A DNA stretch of 64,000 bases from Undaria pinnatifida (GCA_012845835.1 JABAKD010000013.1:5578628-5642627); one strand, 5' to 3'; positions 21,956 to 35,042 are shown, counted from the stretch's first letter. Program-made: numbers and translations. The notes: generated by a model not told the origin, from the sequence alone.

Positions 21956-24900
21956 GTCAAGATATGCGCTAGTGGGTGCCGACTACATGAATGTGATGCC
22001 TAGACAATAATATGGCACCAAGGAAGCGCTATCGCAGAAACACCGTGCTCGGTTGAAAATTGTCGCCGGCGTCCTCGGTTTGGATCGACCGACGAGACTT
22101 GCCTCTCTGGTCCGCATTCAATGTTCAACTCACGGGTTCAGCTGTGGTTGCCGCAAAAACGGTGGGCGGCTCCAGTCATATCTCAGACCGTAAATTCGGG
22201 TTCGGGTATTCCAAAAACCGAGAGTAACGGATTTCTGGGATCATATATTTGGGTCGAGTCTAGCCTCGCTAGGAATGTGTCGTTCTCTGTGCTCGTTTCC
22301 ACCAGAAACACGTCTCAACGCGGCGTGGACACACAAGGGCTGTGGGGTCGATCTATTCGCCGAATTCCGAGGCGTTTCCGGTAGAAATAAGCACAAAGCA
22401 TCACGTACCCCCGGCGCGGCGAGACTCAAACCAAAAAATTATGTCCCCAGCGAACTGTTGATCTCCGTCTTGGGTGTGTATATAATCTCGACCTTTAAAG
22501 ACTGAAAGAAGCGACAGGTGCCGCTGATTGTTTCCTGGTGATCGCAGCGTGACCAGAGAGTCGAAGATTGAAAAACGATTCAAGGCACATGCCTCGTCGG
22601 CAAATCCAAGCCCCGTGCGCCGGCCACAACAGTTTAATCAAGCCTGGCGTTGTCGCTGCCAGATTAATCTCTCTCTTCTATCTTGACGCCTGACCGTTAC
22701 GTTGATGTTGTCGGCGATGGTTGAAAATTAGCCAAGTTCATAATCTGCTTATTCAGGCTCTGGCTCTTCTTTATTCTTGTGCTGCGCGTGAAATAACACG
22801 AAAATCATTTTCATGGAAACCGAAACGTTCCCAAAGAAATACCGCTATATCGACATCGTTTCCGTCGAACATAGTGTTTACTACCCAAGTCAACTCTCCT
22901 TGCGGAGCTACCACCACCGCACACTTCGGAGAGGCGATAGATCCTTACATCGGTTCTTGAAGGGAACCATTGTCCGATACCACAATATGGAACTAGGAAA
23001 ATATCTACGGCGCGGCAACCGACTCCTGCGAGAAGCGCCTTATCCCGTTCAAAGGCAAGAAACGGAGCCGCCACTGTATCCGCTCCGTGCTTCAGTCAAG
23101 CCATTACGACTAGCGTTCTAGACGCCGCTTAGGCATGTGCTAGCCCGGCCGGCAATATTCAGACCCTAAATATTCTAGCACAGGGATTCTGAAAGGGTTT
23201 CGAGCACGGGGTATAAAATACATTGCTGCCCTCTCTGCAGACGGAAAGCTAGCGACTCTCCGAGCATCACATTTCTTGCACGCCGAAGTTCTTGTCCGCT
23301 AACGTCCAACTCAGCTCCACCGATGTCGGGTCTCACGGATGTTTGGGACTTCTCATTCCCCCCGTCGGAGTCGAACGTTCGCCCCCACGCCCACAAAATA
23401 TCAGCCCATATCAACAGGTCAATGAACACGACAAGCAAAACCGCTTCTTCTTCTCAGTCCCATATTGTCTCATGCGCTCCTGTCCTAGATGCACATGCGT
23501 GTTCGACGATTCAGCTCCTCTATCAAACAAGACGCTACTTTTACCATCACACTGAGTATTCCAGCTTCCACCTAACAACATTTTCCCAACCTTGTCACTC
23601 AACAGTTTGTTTGCGTTCTCTGTCCCAGAAGCCGTTTCCGGCAACTCGGGTCCTCGTCCTACATCGGAGCTCCAATCGCGATGCTGTGTACTACATTCTT
23701 GGCCTATCTGGAACATATTGCACTGTTAGGTTCATTGTTTCAATTGACTCACCCAATTCGACGCAGAATTGGCTTGGGGTTCCCCCAATCTAGACGATTA
23801 CAGCGTTGTGTATGCCGCCAAGCGTTTTTGGAGCTCTATGGGTTCACCAGTTTCACCGGACTATAAGCATCACGAACCCAATCCCATTAGCTAATAGACA
23901 CGACACCTACGTTGGATGCATGGTACCATAGGAGAGTACCTACATAGTCTGAGGCTCGTCAAGTCAAGTGTATCTTACCCAAAATATTACTTTAGTAAAG
24001 GGTGTACGCTTCCCTCGAGAAACAGCCCCCCCATGGCCTCATAGGCATAGACCAAATGAATCGTATTCCCCAAATGGTATTCAACTGGCATTGTTGGGTA
24101 ACTACCCAGTCGAGGAGCCCCGTTGGTGAGAGGTTGATTGGCAAAACCGTGGTACCCCTACCTTCGCACGCGCCGTTGGTTGCTTCTAGCTTGCAACATC
24201 GAGCATCGCAAAAGCACTGCCAACAGCAGCACCCACGTCCTTTCTTGCTTGTCATAGCCACCGACTGATTATCAACTCAACCTAAACGCCTGTCTAGCCC
24301 CGTAACCGCAGTTGCCTGCCTTGACCAGGATTGTCGCGTTGCTCCCTGTTAGCGTTCCATCTGTGCACCCGATATTCGATTGTTGCGCCTACTGACGGTA
24401 CAATTTAGCACTCGTTCGCCACCCCACTGCATCCACCACGACCTCACCGTTTTTCTTCTCCATGGGTCTTACTGCTGATCCAAACCTCACACGTTTAGGC
24501 CATTTTGGGATTCCTCTATCTAATGGCAACGCCCCCATTCCATCCAAGAAGATATTATTCCTTTCGTATACCTGTTTACCAGCTACCACCGTAGTTCACA
24601 ACGCACCTTAGACAAACCTATCCACCTAAGCACAGGACGGGTCCAGGTTTTTTGATGGACGCGAAGATTCTTCCTGGGCACACTTTGCGAGCATCGTCTT
24701 GCGACTTCCGTTCTCCACTTCCGTTATATATATATCGCCGTTTTGTCCCGTTCCTCGGACACAATGACACAACCTTCTCGGACCCGTGTCCACTCAACAA
24801 CGACCACCAGAGACACCGCGGATTGCTCACGCCGCCAAACACATGACTGCACATGCCGCTAAACACACGCGCCTGTGTCCTCTAAAGCCGCCCTCCGTTC

Positions 24901-25910
24901 ACGTGCCGAATGGCCTCCTCGAAGACCATGCTACCGCGAAGGTTAACGTGAGCCGTGTGACCCCCCCGCGCGCCTTCCACTACATTGCTCTGGCCACCAG
25001 AAGAGACAACACTACCCTTATGGCACCAACATTGTACAGGCCCTTTCCTCATCTGAGCCCCTTTTCTCAGGATCACCATTGCCTAGCGCTGCCTCTCGAC
25101 ATTCAGTAGTGCATCTCGTTCGGGAGCCAGTCACCGAAAACGAGCATGACAACCCACTCCGTCTCTGTGTCAATCTCTGTGCAGACACTATTTGGACGTG
25201 AGCAAATCTCCTACCCCTTTGGCTCGACGATATTCTTTAACTTCGTGTCAATCCTTTGATCATCGTCGGCTGTCGGATCGTACTCTCTCTTGTTGCCGTG
25301 TATATGTCGCGGACGCTCTCACGTTTGCCATCAAAGGAGGTATTCACACCGCCAATCATGGTACCACTCACTAAATCCGATGGTATCATGCGCCTTAGAT
25401 TGTTCTCATCAGTTCCGAGCACTGCCGGCACTATTCACTGCCACCTTTCTTACCATCACAACATGTTTATGTCCCGACGTCGACGATCCCGACGGCATTA
25501 TCCACCTGCTAACAGCCCGTCATTCTCTCTCGGCATCGTATGGAATATTTCGGGTGGATCACCAGGTTCATCGTCATCCGCTGACGAAGATGCCACCCCC
25601 TCTAGGGCCAAATGCCCAAGACTTCCCGTCAACCTATCCACTGTCCCGTTGTTTGCCGACCACTGCTAGGCGGTCCCTGCATCGTTGCCAACGCCGAACA
25701 GTTTACATGCATCTCAATTTACCTCAGGGTATCGCGTACCCGTTTCTGCTAGTACTTTCTACGTCATCGACCTACACACCCATACGTACTTCACGACGAA
25801 TCCCTAACACACAAGTATCTACCACCGATACCAACATTTGTTTCATCTGCCGGTTTACGCACCTGCCTCCCTGGGGATATCGGTTGGTGTACAGCTTCAT
25901 GGCACATGCC
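21956..25910. other. Long unrecognised stretch
   Basis: Overlapping open frames of up to about 210 codons occur (for example plus 23323-23793 and plus 25290-25931), some rich in His, Ser and Pro. None shows a motif, splice structure or family I can name. The sequence could be the remains of old retrotransposons, but I found no reverse transcriptase, integrase or protease signature. Confidence 0.35.
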
Positions 25911-25914
25911 GCCC

Positions 25915-26095
25915 TGGAGACTGCATGGTAGGCTCAATGGGTTTTTGTGGTGTACCATCGTGTACGCCATGGAATGAACGCGCCCCCACAGTATATCGCA
26001 TAGAGTATACCATGGCACGTAATGTCCCATGCTGTGCACATACACCATGGGAGGCTACGATCCATGGAATACTCCATGGGTCGTTTTGATCCCAT
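25915..26095. repeat. Small CCATGG palindrome array
   Basis: Five exact CCATGG sites lie within about 110 bases (near 25968, 26009, 26047, 26063 and 26074), with CATGG variants between them, as in the large array at 42.2-45.0 kb. It directly precedes dispersed repeat Q. Confidence 0.7.
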
Positions 26096-26129
26096 GAAAC
26101 ACATTTACTCGAACTGTGTGACATTACTT

Positions 26130-26412
26130 GTTGATTGTATGGTTGGATATGATACGGCTATAATGACGGTTTAGCATAGTAGGGGTTTCCAGTTATAGGT
26201 TGACTACATGGTAGCGGGATACCAGGATGATGGAAAAAATCTGTCGACTTGGCCCCCTTTTCTTCCTGGCGAGCGCACTCCTCGCTGTGCCTTGACTAGG
26301 AGCAACATAATATATATACGTATTCTACTTGTCTCCATACCAGTGACTTCACTACCCCACTACTTTTCGCTCAACGGGGAAGCCTTCTACGCTTCGTAGG
26401 GATAAACAAACA
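26130..26412 (+). repeat. Dispersed repeat Q, copy 1
   Basis: About 280 bases align with 41884-42169 in the same orientation. Shared blocks include GTTTCCAGT.ATAGGTTG, GGTAGCGGGATA, TCCTGGCGAGCGCACTCC, CGCTGTGCCTTG and AGGAGCAACATAATAT. Both copies lie beside CCATGG arrays, but on opposite sides. No coding frame or clear terminal repeat was found. Confidence 0.85.
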
Positions 26413-26940
26413 CAAAAATTATCGCGTACCGTACGCGGTACTATCCCTGTTCGAAGCAAAGGGTGTTGAGTGACGTGGGCTCTTGTACGGAAGAGAGCTA
26501 GCTGAAAATGTTAACCGGAGCCATAGGGGACACCGATTCGAGTGAAGCCCCAGGGAGCAGCGGCGGGATTTCACCCGCCATTTAGGAGCAGCTGGCAGAC
26601 TTCCGTGGTTCTCCAGGAAGGAGCTACACCGAGAGCTGAGGTACGCGGCCCCAGTTTCTTCCCCTTCGCTTGCACCTGTTATGCAAGGCCTTGCCCATCC
26701 TTGCGAGTACGTAGGTAGCAACAGTCCCCTCAAGCGTAACAACAAGAGGGACATGTGGCCCCTCTGGAAAACGAAGATCACCGCGTTTACGGGAATACAC
26801 GGGTGTTAAGACGCTAACGGAGACACACCGAACCCTGTGCGAGTACCAGATGACACGTTCACTCACGAGGACTTGCTGTTGAGGCACTCGGCTTCGACAA
26901 TCGTGCGTGGTAAGATGGCTGGGGAGGTTTCGTAGGAAGC
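26413..26940. other. Unrecognised stretch before the Copia remnant
   Basis: It may include decayed 5' parts of the Copia element, but no LTR or gag signature was recognised here. Confidence 0.3.
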
Positions 26941-26959
26941 TTTTGATTCTGACCCCCCG

Positions 26960-29900
26960 TGTTTGACCAGGATGTTAGAGACAAAATCCCCTAGCAGTGC
27001 TTGGAAAGTCATGACTGACTTCTACGCTCCAAAGAGAATCTTAGAAAATCGCAGAGTGGCACAAGAATTTGGCTCGATCGCGATGGTAGACCTGTCCGGA
27101 AAGCGCCCCGCGCCGTCTTGTGGTCACCACTTCCTACTGATGATTGTGAACGATTTTTCTCGGTTTGGATAGACTTACTTCCCCAAGGAAAAGTCCGACG
27201 TGCCCGTCCTTTCGCTGCTTGTTTGGCGGACATTCGAGCACAGGGCACCGCATTCGTTGTGGAGTGCCTGCGTTCAGACAACTGGACTGAATTAACCGAG
27301 GGTGAGTTCGTGTCGCTGCTGAAAAACCACCGTATCCGCCGAGACTACACGCCAGTTGTTTTCGCGACGGCGTGGTCGAGTGCAGGATTGCTCTATACTT
27401 GGAGGCCGCGACGGCGTCTAGCCTGGAGGCCCCCGTTTGATCGGCGGCGTGCCTCTGCCGCCGGCAGGGCCTCTTTGGGCGGAAGCGTGCGTGCACGCGA
27501 GTGATGCCATCAACGTGTGGGTGAGTGACTAGCCGGACATGTTGTCACCTTTCCAAGAGCTATACGGTAGGGCACCGTTCCCGCGACTGCTCCCATTTTT
27601 GAAGCCTGGCTTTCACCATGTACAGTGGGCGCTGAAATTTGAGCCGAGGGCGCAGGCGTGCTTATTCTTTAACAGCGGTAACAATCACCCGAGGAACTGT
27701 TGCAAGGTGTTGCTTGTGTCCGGCCGCCGGTCGTACACCAGCGATGTCACTTGGGACCACCCGCGGGAAGCCTTTGTTGGGTTGTTGCCTGCGACATGGG
27801 GCAGAGATACCCCATGATCTGCGCCGAGATTGTCGGAGGTGCAGACACCCCCGGAAGACGGGGACGAAGGGTATGAGCCGGACAGGTGCCGTAAAGGGCG
27901 TCACCGGGGTCGTCATAGCCGTCATCAGTGCCGTCGACGACGTCAACGGGGCCGTAACAGCCGTCACCGATGACGTCAAGTGCGTCACCGGGGCCGATAC
28001 AAATGTCATCGGTGCCGTCAAGGGCGTCGCCGGATTCGGCGCAGCCGTCACCGGTGTGGACGTCCAGGGCGTCAACAGGGACGGCACAGCCGTCACCAGT
28101 GCCGTCAAGGGCGTTACCGAGCCCGGCACAGGCGACGCAGTCACAGTCGCTGTCGCCGTCACACCAACAACAGCAGCCGAATCTGATTCATCAGGTCTCC
28201 CGACGACTGATAGACTATTTCTCAGGAGTTGGTGATGGTGGTGAGCGACAACAACTTGGGCGCACGCGGGCGCAGACTGCTCGCAATCAGGCAACAATTG
28301 ACAGACCGCAGATAGTTGATGATGGCGCAGCCCAACTAGAACGCGCCAGGGGGTGAATCGCGTGCAATCAGGGGGTATGCAGCATGGACTGCTGTCTTTG
28401 ATGGCTGCGCGGGAGGGTATCGATAATGTACTGTACCACCAAGCCCCACCTCACGAACCCCCCCCCCTACCCACGCGCCCGGTGAGCGAGCTCTTGACGC
28501 CGAGTTCGTACTCGGAGGCGCTCACCAACGAATATTTCGATTTTTGGCGTCAGGCCATGGAGGGAGAATACGGTGGTCTGGAGAACGCGGGGACGTTCGG
28601 GGCGATTTAGCAACCAAACAGCCCGGATGTTTTTTGGGCGAAGTGGGTGTAAGGTTGGAAATCGAATTATATTGGTTTTGCGATCAGGGCGAAGGCTAGG
28701 TTGGTAGCGAGGGGTTGAGGGCAGCGTGAAGGTATCGATTCTATTGAGACATTTGCCGCAACGCCCACAGCGTCCTGCATCCGTTAGTTGGGTGCCATTG
28801 CTTGCAAGTTGAATTTTGATCTTTGTCATTTCGATGCAGAGCAGGTTTTTGTTCAGTCAAGCCTAGAAGAAGCTGTTTTCATTCGGTTGCCCCGGGGTTG
28901 TGGTGAGTTGTCCGGTAAGATAGTACGCTTAAACCGCAGTCTCTATGGCATGAAACAAGAGTCGAGATCGTGGCACAACTACTTGCTATCGCACACGAAG
29001 GGTCTTGGTTTTTGAACAGAGTCTAGCAGACGCGTGTGTCATGCGCTGGTCGAGTCTGGAACTGTCTCCATAGTAACAGTTCTTCATGTGGACGATATCT
29101 TCGCAGTAGGGCGAAAGGCTAGATGTGATCCATTCTGCGAAGACGTGAACCGCCTATTGCCGATCAACAACCTAGGTGAGCTAAGGTGGTATGCTGGCTG
29201 CCGGTATTCAAGGGATTGGGATGCTGGCACTGTGACGATCTCGCAGCAACGTTCGATGAAAACACAGCTTTGAAGTTCGGCGTTAGTTCGGGTACGAAAA
29301 ACCTGCTTGCAAAGGGCCTCAATTTCGAAGAGTTCGATGCGACTGAACCCGAGGGCGACTGGCCTTTCCGTGAACTGAGTAGTAACGTGCTTGATGTGAC
29401 TTGCCAGTCAGACACGTCTCCGGATATTCCGAACGCAGTGAGAGCGGTAGTCAGGTACACTAACTCGCCCAGGGAGGTACACTGGAAGGCGACGTTTGAT
29501 ATTTTAGAGCACGTTATTTTCACGGGTGATTTCGGCGTTATATTTCGGAGAGACGGTGGACTGCAGGTGGTTGCGAATGAGAGTGCTGACTACGCCAGCA
29601 CGGTCACAGTTATAAGGACAGTTTCCGCTAGGGCTGTCATATGCGCAGGGGCATGCGTGTGCCGGTTTTCGAGGACTCACTCAGCAAATGTGTGACGCTT
29701 CCGACCGAAAAGGCCGAGTACGTAGCACTGGCAGACACCATCAAGGGGGCATTTTTCTTGCGGTGCGTGTGGAGGTTTGCTTTGGCCTGGTCTCGGATCG
29801 GCATGCATCACGGTTGTTGGGGACAACAAGGGGGCAAGGCAGCTGGCTCATAACCCGGTGTTCGCGTCGAAGTCGAAACACATCGACATTATTAGGCACC

Positions 29901-29975
29901 AGTTCCTGCGAGAGCATGCATTCAGGGGAGAGTTTGACTTTAGTCTGAGCAGCAACACGCAGACTTGCTGACGGA
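26960..29975 (+). pseudogene. Ty1/Copia retrotransposon polyprotein, decayed
   Basis: Fragments appear in Copia order across shifted frames. First is a gag-like piece (SAWKVMTDFYAPKRI), running directly into integrase (MVDLSGKRPAP; VECLRSDNWTELTEGEF; DGVVECRIAL), which suggests a deletion removed the protease region. A repeat-expanded linker follows at 27.9-28.1 kb. Then comes reverse transcriptase (SEALTNEYFDFWRQAMEGEY; FDAEQVFVQSSLEEAVFIRL; SLYGMKQESRSWHNYL; the VLHVDDI catalytic box) and RNase H (TEKAEYVALADTIKGAFFLR; ASKSKHIDIIRHQFLREHAF). Stops and frameshifts recur throughout and the conserved SDNGTE integrase motif reads SDNWTE. It is not functional. I could not identify LTRs. Confidence 0.85.
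27887..28120 (+). repeat. GTC-based minisatellite within the Copia remnant
   Basis: Imperfect tandem copies of a 15-21 base unit like GCCGTCAAGGGCGTCACCGG lie in the linker between integrase and reverse transcriptase. The translation is V/T/A/G-rich and open in several frames, so open frames here are not evidence of a gene. Confidence 0.75.
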
Positions 29976-30555
29976 GGCACTAGTTGGTCCAGTTTTTTGC
30001 TTTCCCGGGGATTTTGTGATGAACATGATTTTGGAGAATGATGGTAAATTATCTCATGATCTAGTATGCTAGGTTCGTTGTTACGCTAGGTTCGTTGTCT
30101 CTACAGTTTGATGATGATTTTCTTCTTCATTTTCGTTTCAGCATTGGATCCCTGATGGTGGATGATACGGAGTACACTATGAGCTGGAAGCATGATATTT
30201 TTGGGACCTGGGGGTGACAACGCTTTGTTTGGTGAACTACCCGGGGTCATCTCTGCGAAATAAGTCTATGGCTTTCCCCACCCAGCCCACAAGCGAGACC
30301 CAGCGTAGCCAAATCTTTAAGTTTATATCCTGCGGGGAGGAGTCACGCCCACCTGTCACCGACTGTGCGGGGTAGGATTCGCTTGATCACATATTTATAT
30401 ATATAAGTAGATTCATTAATGCTCGTTAATTTCGAAAAAATGTCTCAAACTCGGCGATACGTCTGAACCCGAGGGCGACTAACGTTTTCGCGAGCTGATT
30501 GGAATTTTTATGTTTCTTGACTTTTGAAAGCGGATGAGGAGTCGGCAAATCTTAG
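29976..30555. other. Flank between the Copia and tyrosine-recombinase elements
   Basis: A 14-base phrase (GCTAGGTTCGTTGT) is duplicated at about 30069-30097. At 30463-30500 a fragment (CTGAACCCGAGGGCGACT) matches the Copia remnant at 29343, so it is a second scrap of the same element family. Otherwise nothing was recognised. Confidence 0.45.
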
Positions 30556-30756
30556 TTTGGTCTCCTCTTCACGAAAATATGCGTGTTCATTAATATCATG
30601 GCGTTCCCCCCCCAGCCCGCGGGGGAGGGTAGGGGGGTGGAAACTGACGGCTCACCCTCGTCCGGTTTTCCTTGCCCCCCCGCTCCCTCTCCCAGCTATT
30701 GTACGCGGCTGACCTGCCCCCCTACCCGACAGATCACCTCAACAACCAGAAGCCCC
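30556..30756 (-). repeat. Direct repeat B2 of the DIRS-like element
   Basis: Nearly identical to 31122-31331, sharing TTTGGTCTCCTCTTCACG, ATTAATATCATGGCGTTCCC and CCGACAGATCACCTCAACAA. The main difference is an insertion of about 12 bases (CTCCCTC-like) in the other copy. It lies at the presumed 3' end of the element. Confidence 0.9.
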
Positions 30757-31121
30757 CCCCTCCCCCCCCCTCCCCTTTAGCCCTCCTGCTCGTGAAGCAA
30801 TCGGGTGGGAGGGTGGGAGATTGCGATTGGTGTCTCCCCGTTCCACCTCTCTCTCCTATACCCCTGCCGACGTCTTCTCCCTACTGCTACTGCTGCTGCT
30901 GTCGCTGCCGCGTGGGCGCTACTCCCTTCTTCCTCTACCGTGCGTTGTGTCAGCTACTCGCTGCTGGTGTGCTGCTGCTGTGCTACGTTGTTGCTGCTGA
31001 AGTCCTCCTATTTTTTGCTATCCCTCCCCCTGGAACCACCCCCCCCCCTCCTATGCTACCCGGATCTCCGATATTTCCTCTTCGTTCCGCCAAACTCCAG
31101 ACTGTTCCGACATTCTTACAT

Positions 31122-31331
31122 TTTGGTCTCCTCTTCACGAAAATATGCGTGTTCATTAATATCATGGCGTTCCCCCCCCCGCCCGCGGGGGAGGGTAGGG
31201 GGGTGGAAACTGACGGCTCACCCTCGTCCGGTTTTCCTTGCCCCCCTCTCCCTCCCCCGCTCCCTCTCCCAGCTATTGTACGCGGCTGACCTGCCCCCCT
31301 ACCCGACAGATCACCTCAACAACCAGAAGCC
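31122..31331 (-). repeat. Direct repeat B1 of the DIRS-like element
   Basis: Partner of the repeat at 30556-30756, starting about 30 bases beyond the end of the recombinase frame. High identity between the copies suggests recent activity or gene conversion. Confidence 0.9.
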
Positions 31332-31360
31332 CATTCGGAAGCCGCGTTCTACGCTCGCGC

Positions 31361-32692
31361 CTACCCTATTCTACCCTCGCCCCCTTCCCCCCCCCTTCCC
31401 CCCCCCCCCCATCTCGTCCCTTGCCCCGGCTGTCTGCCCGGCGCTCCTGACCTCCCTACCAAAATTCTTGACACCCAAAGGGGGTCTTCCATATTCGATC
31501 TCACGTACCCCATGAATGCCTGCGACGCCCACCTTCCTTCTCTCTGGATCACCCACGGCTGTGCTCCCATCTCCGCCAGCCTTGTCGCTCCCCCTATTCT
31601 TCCGGAATGCAGCGCGAATTCCTCTGGAACCAGCTCTCCCACTGCCCCCTTCCCTTGCTTCTTCCATTTCCTCGCCACTCTCTCCAGCCCGCTCCTTAAG
31701 CAAAACGTCGCTCGCCCTTTCGTCCATACCTTCTATCTTCCCCCGCTCCTGTAGGTCATCAGCGGGGCGTTCTCCCCCCCCGGAACCGTCTCCCCGTAGT
31801 AGCCTACTAGCTCCGCCATCAGGTCCACTACGTTCCCCTCCATCCTCCCCCCGACCCCCCCCGAACCTTTTGTTCTCACGGCTACCGCGCCTTTTCTCCC
31901 CTGGTCTCCTTTCCCCCCCTTGAAACGGATCTCCACCATATCCGCGGCTTCCTTCCCTCCCGGTCCCAGCTGCACCCCTTTCTCGAAGAAAGCCACGTCC
32001 CCCCTCCTCAAGCAGTAAACTTCATGCACCTTTCCTCCTTCCTCCGCGAATAGTTCCGAAGCCCTCAGCAGCAGCTGATACGTCAGTGCCAGCCCGATCC
32101 ACACGATCCTCCCCCCTACCCCCCACGCGCCGATACTCTCCTCCATCACTCTGATCATCTCCCACGTCAGCGGCCTCCTTACCCGTGCCTGGTTCCCCGC
32201 CTCCGCATGCGCCCTCCTGATTCCCTTCTTCACTGCCTGAATCCTGAAGTGCTGCAGCGGCAGCGACAGCCCCCCCCACTGCTCGTGATAAAAGTTAACC
32301 GCCATCAGCTTCCCTGCCACGGTCGCCTCCTTATTCTTCCTTTCCGCGCAGCAGTAGGCCATAAACTCTGTCAGCTCCTCCACCAGCTCCCACTCGTCCA
32401 GTTCCTTCCCTAACCAGTTCCCTTTTCCCCTCATCATCCTCCAACTCACCCACATTCTCCAACCTTGCGCATAAGTCTTTCTAGTCGACTTCGCAACCCG
32501 CCCAAGTCCGTAGCCGCGTGCAAAATCTCCGAACACATCGCCTCTCCTTCCGGTCCAAGCTCCTGGGCCTGCCACGGGACGGCAGGGCATTCTTTGGTCA
32601 GCCTCGATTGAATTTCGTCTTCCTTCCACCTCGTTATCCCGTCTGCTAGCCCGTTCTCCACCTCCCGCACGTGCTTTGCCTGGAAACACCAC
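31361..32692 (-). pseudogene. Tyrosine recombinase of the DIRS-like element, one internal stop
   Basis: The frame starts at ATG 32692, overlapping the RNase H end by about 250 bases in another register. The N-terminal part has a core-binding region (STRKTYAQGWRMWVSWRMM). The first catalytic arginine is likely in YQLLLRASELF, about residue 210. A TAG at 31733-31735 ends the frame after 319 codons. The same register continues for 123 more codons with the remaining catalytic signature: HSGRIGGATRL (H-x-x-R), GRWASQAF, and a tyrosine in FMGYVRSN. The enzyme should cut and rejoin DNA to integrate the cDNA circle without a target duplication. The single stop probably inactivates this copy, unless it is read through or is a sequencing error. 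Confidence 0.85.
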
Positions 32693-35042
32693 CCCCCTAT
32701 CTGCTCCAACACCCCCAAAATTCTCATCATCCCTCCCGATCTCACTTCCCCTTTCCCCCCTTGCAATTCTTCACCCACTGAACCGCCGACGAGCTATCCC
32801 CCCTCATCAGTACTGGCTCTCCCACCCTCCCCGGCCTATCCTTCCTGATCACAATCATCACGAAGGCCGTCATCACCATCCCGAGCAGCTCCAGAACATT
32901 GATGGACAGCCTGTTCACGTGCTCCCTTCTCCTGCTCCTGACCGTCCTCGCTCTCCCTTCCCCGGTCAGGTTGTACCTCCAGTACACCCCCGTTTCCAAA
33001 CATAGCCCCCCTACTGCCTCGAATGATGCGTCGGAAAACCAGGTCCTTTTATGAGGCTGTTTCACGAACCGGAAGAACGGTGCCGCCAACTCTTCCCCCC
33101 GCCCGGCCAAGCCCTCCGTCAGGCACCATCTCCACCATTCCACGTCCGCCATGAACTCTTCCGTCAGATATACCACCCTCCTTGCCTCTGCCTTCTTCCT
33201 GTCCTTTCCCCATGCCCCCCCCCCCCCCCCCATTTTCTCCTGCCCAATCAGATGCAGCTTGCTCAGCTGCAGAAGCCGCCGCACGAAATACCGCCCTGGT
33301 CTAATCACGTACGCCACGTGGTGCAGTTTGCCTGCCAGCACGAGGACCTCCCGTACCGCCGCCTTGCTCCTCTCCTCGGGCCACTCCTGGAGCATCTCCC
33401 GTAGCTCCGTGATCTTCCTTCCCGGCAAGGATATCGTCATTCTCTCCGTGTCTAAGTCAAACCCCAGTACCTCCTGCCGGGGGGCCCAATCCGTCACCTT
33501 TTTATGTGACAGCACAGGCTCCTCTCCCACTGCTCTCTCCCCCATCGCTTGGTGGTGATTCGACGCCAGTGCCTGCGACAGCACTAAACACCTTCCCCCG
33601 CCTGCTTCCCACTGCACCTCCACCGAAACCGTATCATCCATGAAAAAAACCACCCACGCTGGGTCCTCCTCCCCTCCCCCTTCCGCCTCCGCGACTATGC
33701 AGCCCCGCGGCAGTGGCTCCACCGCTACTCCCGTATGCCCCGCGACTTGGACATGCGCTGTGGCCTCCTTGCCAGCATCTAGGATCGTCGCCGATGCTCT
33801 TGTCGTCTGCCTCTGTGCCTGCTGGATCGCGCTGGCGATCACACCCCACCACCCTGGGCTCCCCCTCCATCCGAACTGCAACCGCAGGTCGATAAACAAA
33901 TACCCTCCCAGCACGTACCCGAAGTTTGCTGCCCCTGCTGGATCCACTCCCACCTGTCGAAAGGCACTCTTCACGTCCATTTTTTGTATCAGGATCCTTT
34001 TACCTGTCCCGAATTTGTTCCGCAGCCCCAGCACCCTCGTGATAATTTGGCCCATCACGCCCGCCAGGTGGCATTCTGGAATCTGGTCCCAGTCCGTCGT
34101 CTCATTAACCGGCCGCCCCCCCCCCCCGGGTTGCTCCGGTTCGCTGCTGAACGTCGAATCATGGACTATCCTCCTCTTACCTTTTTCTTCCATTACCCCC
34201 ACGGGATTGATCCGCAAACCTCGCACGCTCCGCGCTACTCTCACCGGCATCACGATCGCTCTCCCTTTCTTGACGTCTTCCACTGCATTCTCCCACACGT
34301 CGGCCATATATTTCTTGGCGCTGCTATGGTTCCCGTATGCCAGTTCCCGCTCGAGATTACCTCCGAGTCCCACATCCACCGGCACGCCTACCCTCGCTAT
34401 CTGTTCCAGCAGTGCAAACTGGTCGACCTTGTGTCGTTCCCCGAAGAATTTCTTCACGCGCTCTACGTCAATATGTGGCGCGAGCATCTCCCCACCTAAC
34501 GCCCACACCACCTTCCCTACGTCCCCTCCTTTCCTTAGTAGCATCTCCTCTCCCAACCTAGCCACGACCTCCAGCAGGCGATCTCTTTCGACTGCGTCTT
34601 CCCCTGTCTTCCCCAGGCGCCCCATTGCGCTCCTCCACCTTAGGACCGTCTCCCGTTCCTCGCCCTTGTACTCGTGCGCCGCCCCGTGGCTACGCTCTAT
34701 CCCTCCCTTCCCGTGGGTAAATCCTTCTCTACGCCCCGCTCCTCCGGCCCCGTTGCCGAAGGCTCCCCGTTCCTGGGCGTGCCCGGCCCGCTTGTCGCTC
34801 GCTCCCCCCCTTTTCCTTTTCGCAGCCCCGTCGCCGCGCTCCCCTCCCACCTGGTTTTGTACGGCCCCGTTGCCGCCCCCCCCCCCCCCCTTTTTCCCGC
34901 GCGGCCCCGTTGCCACGTTCCCCCCCCCCCTTGGTCGTGTACGGCCCCATCGCCGCCCACTCCCGCCCTCTTTCTTTTCGCGGCCCCGTTGCCGCGTACC
35001 CCCCCGGCCTGGCCGTGTGCAGCCCCGTTGCTGCACACGCAC
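32446..35042 (-). CDS. Reverse transcriptase/RNase H of the DIRS-like element, one frameshift
   Basis: The main frame runs from 35042 to 32742 (766 codons). Its first 110 or so residues are Gly/Arg-rich and come from the tandem array, so the true start is probably further in, perhaps near 34.63 kb. Reverse transcriptase follows: KMDVKSAFRQVGVDP at about residue 352 and the catalytic FFMDDTVSVEV box at about 466. RNase H is at the C-terminal end: TWFSDASFEAVGG near 667, NVLELLGMVM near 718 and MRGDSSSAVQWVKN near 750. Just after this the frame shifts in a C/G run near 32.75 kb. The adjoining register (32778-32446) continues with HVREVENGLADGITRW, the end of RNase H. This shift could be a mutation, a homopolymer sequencing error or, less likely, programmed. 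Confidence 0.85.

Noticed and set aside
25290-25931. 213-codon plus-strand frame as a gene
   Set aside because: No motif, overlapping open frame in another register, and it ends in the CCATGG array; not enough support.
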